A DNA stretch of 64,000 bases, taken from NCBI RefSeq assembly GCF_000981585.1, contig NZ_LN831776.1, forward strand, positions 6,741,187-6,805,186, given 5' to 3'. Each line of letters starts with the position of its first letter. The first letter of the stretch is position 1. Under the pieces are notes generated by a model. The model did not search any database and had not been told where the DNA came from. It was given only the letters and a program-made list of their open reading frames with translations. This stretch comes from Paenibacillus riograndensis SBR5 (GTDB lineage Bacteria; Bacillota; Bacilli; Paenibacillales; Paenibacillaceae). The translations under genes were made by a program, and so were the position numbers. Positions 55,201-62,354 of this stretch are shown here, piece after piece.

Positions 55201-55943
55201 ATCATCCCCGTTTGCTGCGGCAGGAGAAACAGGTTCACCCCGCCGGCAATGGCCATGCTGCACTCTTCATTCTTCAGGGCGTTGCAGGCAAGATGTACAG
55301 AAACCAATCCTGAGGAGCAGGCCGTATCTACGACAAGGCAGGGACCTTTGAGATTGAAAATATAAGAGGTTCTGCTCGCAAGAATTCCAGGGTAGGTGCC
55401 TGTCATCGCAATCATATCCGAATCCTTGATCAAGGATGCATAGGATATTTTCAAATCGCCGCTGTGGTCATGGCCTACATACATCCCTGTATCAGACCCG
55501 TATATTTTCCGGCCGGCATATCCCGAATCCTCAATGGCATGATAGACAGTCTCCAGGAACAACCGCTGCTTCGGGTCCATAAGCATCGCTTCCCGCGGCG
55601 AGATTCTAAAAAACGCGGCATCAAACTTATCGATCTCCTCTATGAACCCGGCTTGGAAATAGGCGTCCATTTCTGCATAGTTCATCAACGGGTCCAAATC
55701 GGTTTTTCTGACCTGAGGCAAATCTCTGATGCAGCCTACCGAATTCACAATATTGCTCCAATACTCCCGTGTGTTACCGGCATTGGAGAATTTGCAGGAA
55801 ATTCCGATAATCGCAATTTCATTGCTGTCCTTCTTTTCTTTGTGGGTTAGCTCCTTCAGCATCCTCAGGGCCATCTCGCTGTCCATGCTCTGAGCTTTGA
55901 TCTGCTCCAGGATATACTTCTTGATGATGGAGGTATCATCCAC
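49245..55943 (-). CDS. Hybrid trans-AT PKS/NRPS: KS-ACP-C-A(Glu)-PCP-E-like
   Basis: A 2232-residue protein. Order: N-terminal docking helix (1-35), KS (about 42-460; C209, H342, H382 intact), KS-linker without AT (to 625), ACP (S698 in GGDS), LCL-type condensation domain (755-1190; VQHIIADG with H885), adenylation domain (1199-1700), PCP (S1748) and an epimerase-family domain (about 1800-2225). No KR, DH or thioesterase is present. The A-domain pocket residues D1399, A1400, K1403, D1442, I1466, G1468, V1495, V1503, D1504, K1692 spell DAKDIGVVDK, near the glutamate code DAKDLGVVDK. The terminal domain has HQxxxDH for HHxxxDG and LGNHGRD for LEGHGRE, so both catalytic residues are lost. The start overlaps the oxidoreductase gene by 8 bp. 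Confidence 0.95.
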   Translation of the reverse strand: MDDTSIIKKYILEQIKAQSMDSEMALRMLKELTHKEKKDSNEIAIIGISCKFSNAGNTREYWSNIVNSVGCIRDLPQVRKTDLDPLMNYAEMDAYFQAGFIEEIDKFDAAFFRISPREAMLMDPKQRLFLETVYHAIEDSGYAGRKIYGSDTGMYVGHDHSGDLKISYASLIKDSDMIAMTGTYPGILASRTSYIFNLKGPCLVVDTACSSGLVSVHLACNALKNEECSMAIAGGVNLFLLPQQTGMMSEIEAGNGQISIFDKNAKGTMWGEGISALVLKPLNRAIEDGDHIYAVIKGSAINNDGASNGITAPSAEAQGELIVRAWENAKIDPETIAYIETHGTGTILGDPIEIKGIANAFKKYTARKQFCGIGSVKPNIGHTVAASGIASLIKTVMAIKEGIIPPSINFREPNPLINFSNSPVYVSDRARAWESGAEPKRAGVSSFGFSGTNCHIVLEEAPARAVNAESPHPVEILTLSAKNKKSLQELIANYVQFLNEDGEFDLPGLCYTANTGRKHCEYRVCLKIKDKAELIREMNKLNDNPIHLPNLKKLSHAEDRELKNSARQKVEAYNKSGRTETDILNEICSLYEKGGEVDWESLYEGEKRGKISIPVYPFLKERHWVNAPRRKTAEPDEEEQEGLWQNSLEAAAAGIQLEGRDSGRYSKAEISVGQVWGAVLGMNPMSVTADFYEIGGDSIIAIEIVNTLNTIMGLSLQVPVLFEHSNIERLAAYIEGQAGTDKDTRGNSAIPRIAAAEHYEVSSSQKRIYILNQLNARSTSYNIPLFVMMEGPLDEGRLEHSFEALIQRHEVLRTSFSFVNKELVQAVDDHVHLAVEKYHADDETDLDQITSQFIRPFDLSKAPLIRAGLVEIRKNKHLLMLDVQHIIADGSSIPLLQKEIIHLYEHNPLPELNIQFKDFAKWQNDLFKTDYMNKQKKYWLDVFSGELPILNLPVDYPRDSGQGDQGERLTCNAGRELTQRLNEYSSKEKTTLFMTLLAAFNVLLFKHTGQEDIIVGSPIAGRKHKELEQMIGMFVNTLALRNRPSAHMVFKEFLAGVKENALQAYEHQDYPFEELVDHLNMDRNLSGTALFNVMFVLQVMDNPAFEVNGMHYAPYPYHNKTAKFDLALQVFPGLDELKFEFTYAAKLFKRSTIESFARRFLRVLEQVVALEHVLIGDIDVLDREELRDIRRYGQAGLPAAYNTKTIVEMFEAQAARIPDHLAVSGFDRSLTYRELNEQANQLARVLIRNGACKDRVVGIIAERSTNFAVGIMGVLKSGAAYLPIEPAYPPERKRFMLEDSGACMVLTDTAHRRSLQHGIREICLEEVAGNSGEQGNLEATASADSLAYVIYTSGSTGKPKGVMIEHRSVTNLAEALDEKIYSLHGPNLNVALLAPFVFDASVKQIFSAFLLGHHLNIVPGDVRQDVIQLAEYYKQNKIDISDGTPAYLRLLAETSLCARIGVAHFIIGGEALSIAEVKRFYTSFANHKPPYITNVYGPTECCVDATAFTIKPEETGQIQEMPIGAPIKNCSVYILDEQKRMVPRGVLGELYIGGHGVARGYCNNKALTSSRFVEDIYHPGMYMYKTGDMGKWTEDGLIHFAGRADHQVKIRGFRIELDEIRHRLLSCDGVQAAVVLVQKDQRQEPYLCAYVVCRDEQVLPGLRGYLGEYLPDYMIPRVIMPVDQIPMTANGKADTSQLPDPQEMRDHSLGYGAPRNRTEEILCTVWSEVLELRRIGIHDNFFAAGGDSIKAIQAAARMEKYNLRLEVKHLFQYQTIGEVSKKVQDRAGHAGYGAVTGEAGLVPIQSWMVEHCRDTLQHRNLSFVLYREAGFGEDNIRKVFTEIIRHHDALRMVFREQNRQMLQHNRGLDGELFDFYLIDLADSPSFSEEAQAAVNQVQASMDLEKGPLVKLALIRAGYGEHLLIVIHQMIIDHLSWRIILEDFNTAYTQLLNHEDIGLPPKTAPFLQWSNHLHEYADSIELLREQPYWDQVESIKAEPLPTDYKADEARVRDNLTLYQAFDCTETEQVMSSIRSNPHFTTESIMLTALALTIRAWTGNAAVVVNLGNHGRDMDSKDIDTYRTVGRFSILYPVALQLPESRNIDLCLEYVKEYLSGIPKQGGGYGVLKYLSSHQEGIRFRLNPELSFNYMGQFDAEFNTSTFRISPLSGGEDRSGEEIWSYKLKFISFIRMNQLNIGIEYNQQQYARETVNALLQQYMEYLKKAAEISEAIQV

Positions 55944-57477
55944 GGCTGCTCACCCCGGGCGAAGACTCTCCAATCGTTGTGGAAAAAACCTGTCCATTTT
56001 CTTTACAGAGAACCTGTACCAAATTCCGCGCCTGCAGCACTACACTCGGCAATCCTCCGCCTACCTGAGTCCAATGCCCGATCATATAGAAGTTCGCCAG
56101 TCCGGGCAGAGAACGCTTCAGTTTTTTCTCCTGCATAATGTTATCCATCTGCTTTTCCCACCCCATCCAGCTGCCGTTCCGGTTATTCGTATATCTCTTG
56201 ATCGTATGAGGCGTAGAAACATCCACCACCTCAATATTCTCTCTGATCTTTCCGAGCCGAGCTTCCAGCAGGTCAATGATCTCATCGGCCACTGCTTTCT
56301 TTTGCTCATCGTATTGGCGGGGATCGGTTTCTTTCAGATTCTCCCAGTATCCATTCGAAGTCTTTGCATAAACCACAACGCTGGTTTTGCCTTTTGGAGC
56401 GAAGCCAGGGTGTTTATTGAATATTTTCACGAACAGATTATCAGCCTTGGAATCCCCATTTGCACGCAGCGGCTGCTCCAGCTCCAGGCTCATATAATGG
56501 GGCATATCATCAAATGTCCGGGATATTCCCAGCCCCACATATATTTGTGCGGCCTTGGTGCTGAAGTTCTCATAGCAATATTTCAGATCATCATCTGCAT
56601 ATTTCCCCTCCAGCATTTCAAAAATGGTGCTGTAGCCATCGGCGGCCGAAATCACCAGATCTGCGTGATAGATTCTTCCATTATCCAACTCGACGCCTGT
56701 CACTTTATCTTCTGCAGTCAAAATCCGCGAGACCTTGGATTGATAGTGGATCTTTCCCCCAAGCCCCATATATCTCTGCTCAATGATCCTTGAGAGCTGC
56801 ATAGAACTGTCCACCGGGTAACCCGATGCCTTGGCATTGACCCAGCCCATAGTAGCCATGAAATAAGCAACGGCCGTATCGACATTGAACCAGAAAATCT
56901 TCCGGTAATTCGTTCTCACAAATTCGCTCTTAAATTGCAGGGCAAATTCTTCAATAGTCACACTGCCCCATTTCTTCATCACTTCCATGTATTCACCGGC
57001 TTTGGCCTTGAATGCCTGAAAGTCGGAAAGATCAAACAGCTCAGGCGCTTTATCGATTCTCAAATCTACGCTCGAGATCACTTTGATTGCATCCGTCAGA
57101 ATCTTTATCAGCGCTGCATCCTCGGGGGCAACTCTAAGCAACTCCTGTTCCAGCTTGTCCACATCGGCATACAGCGTGAATTTCGTTCCGTCTTTGAAAT
57201 TAACTACGGCGAATTCCTCATCATTAACAAACTCCATGTTCTGGATCACATTCAATTCACTCCAGAACTTGTGAAAGGTATTGTTCGGGCCGGAACCGAC
57301 CAGCCAGCTTATGCATCCGTCAAAATAATAACCTTTCCGCTTCCATCCGGTGCAGAGGCCTCCAGGCAAAGCCCCTGCTTCCATAATCATGGTGTCATAC
57401 CCGTTCATCTGCAAATAACATCCGGCTGCCATTCCTGCGATACCCGCGCCAATAATAATGGTTGTATGATTGTCCAT
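55936..57477 (-). CDS. FAD-dependent desaturase/isomerase, phytoene-desaturase-like
   Basis: A 513-residue flavoenzyme of the CrtI/CrtN/CrtISO superfamily. The N-terminal dinucleotide motif is TIIIGAGIAGMAAGCYLQMN, followed by EAGALPGGLCTGWKRKGYYFD. The C-terminal FAD-binding end reads MIGHWTQVGGGLPSVVLQARN. Such enzymes desaturate or isomerise polyenes, or oxidise hydrophobic chains. GGAGA precedes the ATG. The stop lies 8 bp inside the following NRPS gene, and the PKS ends 40 bp upstream. It is therefore co-translated with the assembly line and likely acts on the polyketide chain, perhaps while still tethered (inference). Confidence 0.92.
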   Translation of the reverse strand: MDNHTTIIIGAGIAGMAAGCYLQMNGYDTMIMEAGALPGGLCTGWKRKGYYFDGCISWLVGSGPNNTFHKFWSELNVIQNMEFVNDEEFAVVNFKDGTKFTLYADVDKLEQELLRVAPEDAALIKILTDAIKVISSVDLRIDKAPELFDLSDFQAFKAKAGEYMEVMKKWGSVTIEEFALQFKSEFVRTNYRKIFWFNVDTAVAYFMATMGWVNAKASGYPVDSSMQLSRIIEQRYMGLGGKIHYQSKVSRILTAEDKVTGVELDNGRIYHADLVISAADGYSTIFEMLEGKYADDDLKYCYENFSTKAAQIYVGLGISRTFDDMPHYMSLELEQPLRANGDSKADNLFVKIFNKHPGFAPKGKTSVVVYAKTSNGYWENLKETDPRQYDEQKKAVADEIIDLLEARLGKIRENIEVVDVSTPHTIKRYTNNRNGSWMGWEKQMDNIMQEKKLKRSLPGLANFYMIGHWTQVGGGLPSVVLQARNLVQVLCKENGQVFSTTIGESSPGVSSRG

Positions 57478-57517
57478 TGTTTCTCCTTTTCAAAAAGTTA
57501 TTAGGATGCACTGGCCT

Positions 57518-60500
57518 TTAGTTCTCTAGCATCTTCAAACCATCCTGAACATCGATCGTGCCTTTTTTCAGGTTCTCAATTAAATCTCTCAGCTCCTGCT
57601 CCACAGGCTCGCTAACCGTTTCTGCTTTTACCGGTGCCGGCGGGGTGCTTCTATGGGATTCCCGGTCAATATATTCCGCCAGCTCAACTACCGACGAATA
57701 GGTGAAAATATCGGAGATATCAACGATATCCGGGTATTTTTTATCGATCAGCTTCAGTAATTGAGTTGCCATAATCGAGTCTCCCCCCATGGCATTGAAG
57801 CTTTCATACAGATCCAATTCGTGCATATCGAGGATCAGGGAGTACATTTGTGCGATATTTTTCTCTGTTTCGGAGTATTCCGTTCCCTTCCCTTTGAGAA
57901 CAATATCACCCGCTGCCTCTATTTCAGGGGTTTCCTTGGGTTCCGTTCTTGTTCTTCCCGTACCCTTCAGCTTGCTTCTGATCGCTCCAGACAAAGTAAA
58001 TGGCAGTTGGTCTTGAACGGATGCCAGCAAAGGGCGGTTCAGGCTTCCCGGAATAGCATGGGTAATGCCGCCTGCTGCCATCTCATCCATAAAATTCAGC
58101 GCTTGCTTTACCGTTAACATATGAAACACCGATGATTCCTCGGTAATTCCATAGTCGGCTGCAATTCCCACTTCGCTCCACGCCGGCCAATTGATCGATA
58201 TAGTACGCGCACCTCTTTTATTGCGGGAATATGAGAAGGAGTCCAGGTAGGCATTCGCTGCAGTATAATCACCCTGCCCTGAGCCGCCAAAGATGGCATT
58301 AATCGATGAGAAGAGGATAAAGAACTCCAGATTTTCCTCCCTGGTTGCCTGGTCCAATATCCACGTGCCGGTCACTTTGGGACTCACAACCTCATTAAAT
58401 ACTGCCTTGGGCTTTCTAAAGGTAAAACCTTCCCCTGCAACCCCTGCACAGTGGAATATGCCATGGATCCGGCCGTATTTTCCTTTGAGATCCTGAACCA
58501 CTTCATTAACCTGATCCGGATCGGCAATGTCGCAGCTGTAGCAACTGACTTCGGAACCCGATTCCCGGATGTCTTTGATCGCTTGGAGCTTCCGGGAGAG
58601 CTTATGCTCCGGATTCTCCTGAATCAGCTGATCCCAGGATGCTGCTTCCGGCAGCTTGGAACGGTTCATTAATGCGATATGGACTGCGTTCTTCCCTGCC
58701 AAGTATCTGGCAATTTCCAGTCCTATGCCGCCTGTGCCCCCTGTGATGATATACACACCTTGCTCCTTAATCTCCAGCCCCTGCTCTTCTTGATGCTCAG
58801 GCTCATGCCGGTCCAGCTCACAGGTATAACGCTTGCCGCTTCTGAGCGCTACCTGATACTTGGATTCAATACGTTGAATCTCTTCACTGATAAGCTCTGC
58901 CGGAGTTTCCCTATCCACATCAAGCGCTCTGCAATGAATGTTCTTGAACTCCTGCGTAAGTACTGTGCCCAGGCCGAACAATGCAGCGCCCAGCGGATTG
59001 ATCTCCTGCTCATGTCCCGTCACTTCCGTTACATTGTCAGAGATTAGGACCACATCAATATTCTCTTTAATCTTATTGCTGCTGATACTCTTGGCTAAAT
59101 AGAAAAGGCTGTGCAAGCTCCGGTTCTGCTGATCCGCCAAATCCGCACAAGTTGCCGCCGCCTCCCCGGTGATGGAGGATAAATGAAGAATTTGCCGTAT
59201 ATTACGATCTTTGATTTCATTCATTAGGTTGATGTAGTCATTCTCTGTACCCTGAATCACATAATGGTTAGGGGTCAGCCTCTTGTAGGCTTCTCCGAAC
59301 TCAACCTGAATCGTATCCGCAGCTTTATTCTGCAATGGCCCGGCAATATTCTCATAGATTCCTTGTGTGTCTTTGAATACCAGTACCGTTCCTTCATGAC
59401 CTCTGCGGCCTTCCGCTGCAGGCTCGGCCTGAACCCAATTCAAACGATAGAAGGCCCCGCTCAAATCGTCGTTTTCTTTAAAAAGCGTCAGCAAATGATT
59501 GACCTTTTTCAGTACATAGTCCTTGATTTCCACAAAAATCCTGCCCTGCATATCGATCAACTGAATATCACATGTCTTAGTTTCCTTGTTACCTGACTTT
59601 TTCTGGACATAGGCATAGAAATGCTGAGGCATTGCAGAGTAGATCTTGATATTCTTGTAGGATAGCGGGAGAAAAGTGCTGTCGTCATCATCCTCTCCAA
59701 TGAACACATTTGCCGCATTATCCAGCAGCGAAGGGTGAAGGATCAGTTCCTCAAGATCTCCCTTGAAGGCTTCGGATAATTCCAGTTCTACCAGCTGTTC
59801 GTTATGATCAAGGATGACTTCTTTGAAATTCAGCCAACGCGGGCCGAAGGAGAATACTTTGCTGCTCAAGCTGGTATCTTCATACTTAACCTTGATGGTT
59901 TCTTTCCTGCTGTCATTCCGGGCGGCAGCCAAATCGAAGATCAAGCGCTCGGCATCCTTGGATTCATCTGCTGGATTGTAAGCTTTTCCTTCCGCATGTG
60001 TGATCCACTTGCCTTGCTCCTGACTGGCAATAATGAAACGGGTATATCCCTTTTCTTTCTTCACGATGGTGTGTACCTGCTTGTCTTCTGTTTGCCCTAC
60101 CGAGAGCGGTGTAAAAAAGAACACATCCCTTAGCTCCAGATAATCCGTATGGTACAGCCGGGAGCATGCTTTTCTTCCCATTTCCAAATAGGTTGTTCCC
60201 GGAATCACGCTGACCCCCATAATTTTGTGGTCGCTTAACACCCAGTGTGTGTTGACATTGAATGTAGTAGAATAGATCGTTTCATCCATGGAATCCGCCA
60301 GGCACTGGTCAATCAAAGGATGGCTGATATTTTTTACAGACACCTCCAATTCAGATCTTCTATCTTTCACTTCCCCCCAATACATCACTCTATCGAATTG
60401 GTATGTGGGCAAGGATACGATTCTTCTTTTATTGTCCCGGTACATCAGGCTCCATTCAACCTTGGCCCCTTTCACATATAAATTGCAGATTTCCGCCAGA

Positions 60501-62338
60501 TTCAGAATCAGATACCCGCTCGTGTCATTTACAATCTCCTCCAGGAGACTGCCGGCCTTGCTGTTCAGTTTTCTGTGTTCCGACAGTGTAATTTCACCCT
60601 GGTCCCTGACCTGCTTCCGGTCAGATCCAATTTTGTGGCAATCATAATACACTCCCTTGCCGGAAATATCGCTTAACCCGTTAGAGGCCAGCTTACTGAT
60701 TTTCTGTTCAAGCTCTTCATAGCTTTTCACAATCAGCGCTAACCGGTACGCATAATGGCCCCGTCCCGTTTTGGCGGTATAGCAAATGTTGCTCAGATTG
60801 GTTTCCGTTCCCTGTCTGAAGAATTCGGCGTATTGGTGAATCAGCTGGCGCAAAGAATGCTCTGTCTTCGCAGATACTGTGAATATTTCATACTCCGGGC
60901 CTGCAGCCTCGCTGGTTGCCGCCTGATCAGGCGCTTCTTCCACCACCACATGAGCATTGGTTCCCACAAATCCAAAAGAATTGATCCCTGCTCTTCTGGG
61001 CAGTACACTTTTGGGCCATTGCAGCGGCTTCTCCGTGACAAACACCGGTGATTTGATGAAATTAATCAGTGAATTAGGCTCTTTGAAATGAATACTGGAG
61101 GGAATTACATTATGCTTCATGGACAGAACAACCTTGATTAAGGAAGCCAGACCCGAGACGGCGACTGTATGGCCAATGTTGGCCTTCACTGAACCTATTC
61201 CGCAGAACTGGGCTTTGTCGGTATGTTTGGCGAACGCATTCGTGAGTCCTTTGATTTCTATGGGGTCTCCCAGCTTGGTTCCTGTGCCGTGCGCTTCAAT
61301 ATATTGGATCGTCCCGGGGTCAATTTGCGCATCCTCCCAGGCTTTGAGAAGAACCTCTTCCTGTGCTACCGCATTCGGAGCAGTCAATCCGTTCGAAGCA
61401 CCGTCATTATTGACCGCACTTCCCTTAATGACGGCGTAGATATTGTCTCCGTCCTGTCTGGCTTTGCTCAATGGTTTCAGAATAACCGCAGCAACACCGT
61501 CGCTGAAAAATGTGCCGTCAGCATTTTTATCGAAGGTCTTCACCCGGTCATCCTGCGATTCCATCATTGACTTGCGGGCTGTACTGAACCGCGGGAATAT
61601 CCCCAGAGAAATCGCACTGACAATAGCCATTTCACATTCTTTGTTCTTCAGCGCATTGCAAGCCAGGTGTACGCCTAACAAGCCCGAACTGCACGCGGAG
61701 TCCAGCACCATAGAGTTTCCCTTCAGATTCAACAGATAATTAATCCGCCCCGCCATTAACCCTGGCCAGTTGCCTGTCATGCTTGTGGATTCATCCTCTG
61801 TAACATAGCGGTATAACGTATCATTGACATGATCCTTGCCTACGTACAAGGAGGTTTGGCTGCCATATATTTTGTCGCCGGCATAACCGGCATCTTCTAT
61901 GGCTGTCCAGACGGTTTCCAGCAGCACTCTATGGGAAGGGTCCATGGCTTTGGCTTCTTTGGGAGAAATATTAAAAAGCTCTGCATCAAACTTGTCCACA
62001 TCCTCCAGATACCCGCCCATTTTGCAATCTTCCGCTTCTTCCTCTGAAATAAACCGGGCTCCCATAAAATCCGCATAGGCTTTATTATTCACAATGGGTT
62101 TGATATGCTCGATCATTTCTTTCTGGAATTCCACCTTGCAGTCCAATCCGCCCATCAGATTGCTCCAATACTCATCGGTATTGCTTGCTTTGGGCAGCCT
62201 GCACGAGATGCCTATGATCGCGATGTCTTCTTTTTTGGCACCTTCGCTTTTCAGCTCCCTAAGCATTTGCTTCGCTTCTTCCTGTGTAAGCTTATGCTGT
62301 TTGACCTGCTCAAAGATATAGGTTTGAACCACGCTCAT
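57518..62338 (-). CDS. Trans-AT polyketide synthase: KS-DH-KR-ACP
   Basis: A 1606-residue single module. Order: N-terminal docking helix (1-30), KS (about 38-470; C216, H350, H390), KS-linker (to 650), DH (about 672-950; H704 and P713 in HKIMGVSVIP, D873 in HPSLLDNAAN, where Asn replaces the usual Gln/His), a KR structural subdomain (about 965-1185), KR (about 1190-1430; GGTGGIG, SSINAIFGGSGQGDY with Y1358), ACP (S1521 in GGDS), and a C-terminal docking helix (DLIENLKKGTIDVQDGLKML). No acyltransferase is present, so malonyl units must come from a free-standing AT elsewhere. The expected product of the module is an alpha,beta-unsaturated extension. Confidence 0.95.
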   Translation of the reverse strand: MSVVQTYIFEQVKQHKLTQEEAKQMLRELKSEGAKKEDIAIIGISCRLPKASNTDEYWSNLMGGLDCKVEFQKEMIEHIKPIVNNKAYADFMGARFISEEEAEDCKMGGYLEDVDKFDAELFNISPKEAKAMDPSHRVLLETVWTAIEDAGYAGDKIYGSQTSLYVGKDHVNDTLYRYVTEDESTSMTGNWPGLMAGRINYLLNLKGNSMVLDSACSSGLLGVHLACNALKNKECEMAIVSAISLGIFPRFSTARKSMMESQDDRVKTFDKNADGTFFSDGVAAVILKPLSKARQDGDNIYAVIKGSAVNNDGASNGLTAPNAVAQEEVLLKAWEDAQIDPGTIQYIEAHGTGTKLGDPIEIKGLTNAFAKHTDKAQFCGIGSVKANIGHTVAVSGLASLIKVVLSMKHNVIPSSIHFKEPNSLINFIKSPVFVTEKPLQWPKSVLPRRAGINSFGFVGTNAHVVVEEAPDQAATSEAAGPEYEIFTVSAKTEHSLRQLIHQYAEFFRQGTETNLSNICYTAKTGRGHYAYRLALIVKSYEELEQKISKLASNGLSDISGKGVYYDCHKIGSDRKQVRDQGEITLSEHRKLNSKAGSLLEEIVNDTSGYLILNLAEICNLYVKGAKVEWSLMYRDNKRRIVSLPTYQFDRVMYWGEVKDRRSELEVSVKNISHPLIDQCLADSMDETIYSTTFNVNTHWVLSDHKIMGVSVIPGTTYLEMGRKACSRLYHTDYLELRDVFFFTPLSVGQTEDKQVHTIVKKEKGYTRFIIASQEQGKWITHAEGKAYNPADESKDAERLIFDLAAARNDSRKETIKVKYEDTSLSSKVFSFGPRWLNFKEVILDHNEQLVELELSEAFKGDLEELILHPSLLDNAANVFIGEDDDDSTFLPLSYKNIKIYSAMPQHFYAYVQKKSGNKETKTCDIQLIDMQGRIFVEIKDYVLKKVNHLLTLFKENDDLSGAFYRLNWVQAEPAAEGRRGHEGTVLVFKDTQGIYENIAGPLQNKAADTIQVEFGEAYKRLTPNHYVIQGTENDYINLMNEIKDRNIRQILHLSSITGEAAATCADLADQQNRSLHSLFYLAKSISSNKIKENIDVVLISDNVTEVTGHEQEINPLGAALFGLGTVLTQEFKNIHCRALDVDRETPAELISEEIQRIESKYQVALRSGKRYTCELDRHEPEHQEEQGLEIKEQGVYIITGGTGGIGLEIARYLAGKNAVHIALMNRSKLPEAASWDQLIQENPEHKLSRKLQAIKDIRESGSEVSCYSCDIADPDQVNEVVQDLKGKYGRIHGIFHCAGVAGEGFTFRKPKAVFNEVVSPKVTGTWILDQATREENLEFFILFSSINAIFGGSGQGDYTAANAYLDSFSYSRNKRGARTISINWPAWSEVGIAADYGITEESSVFHMLTVKQALNFMDEMAAGGITHAIPGSLNRPLLASVQDQLPFTLSGAIRSKLKGTGRTRTEPKETPEIEAAGDIVLKGKGTEYSETEKNIAQMYSLILDMHELDLYESFNAMGGDSIMATQLLKLIDKKYPDIVDISDIFTYSSVVELAEYIDRESHRSTPPAPVKAETVSEPVEQELRDLIENLKKGTIDVQDGLKMLEN

Positions 62339-62354
62339 TGGATGATCACTCCCA

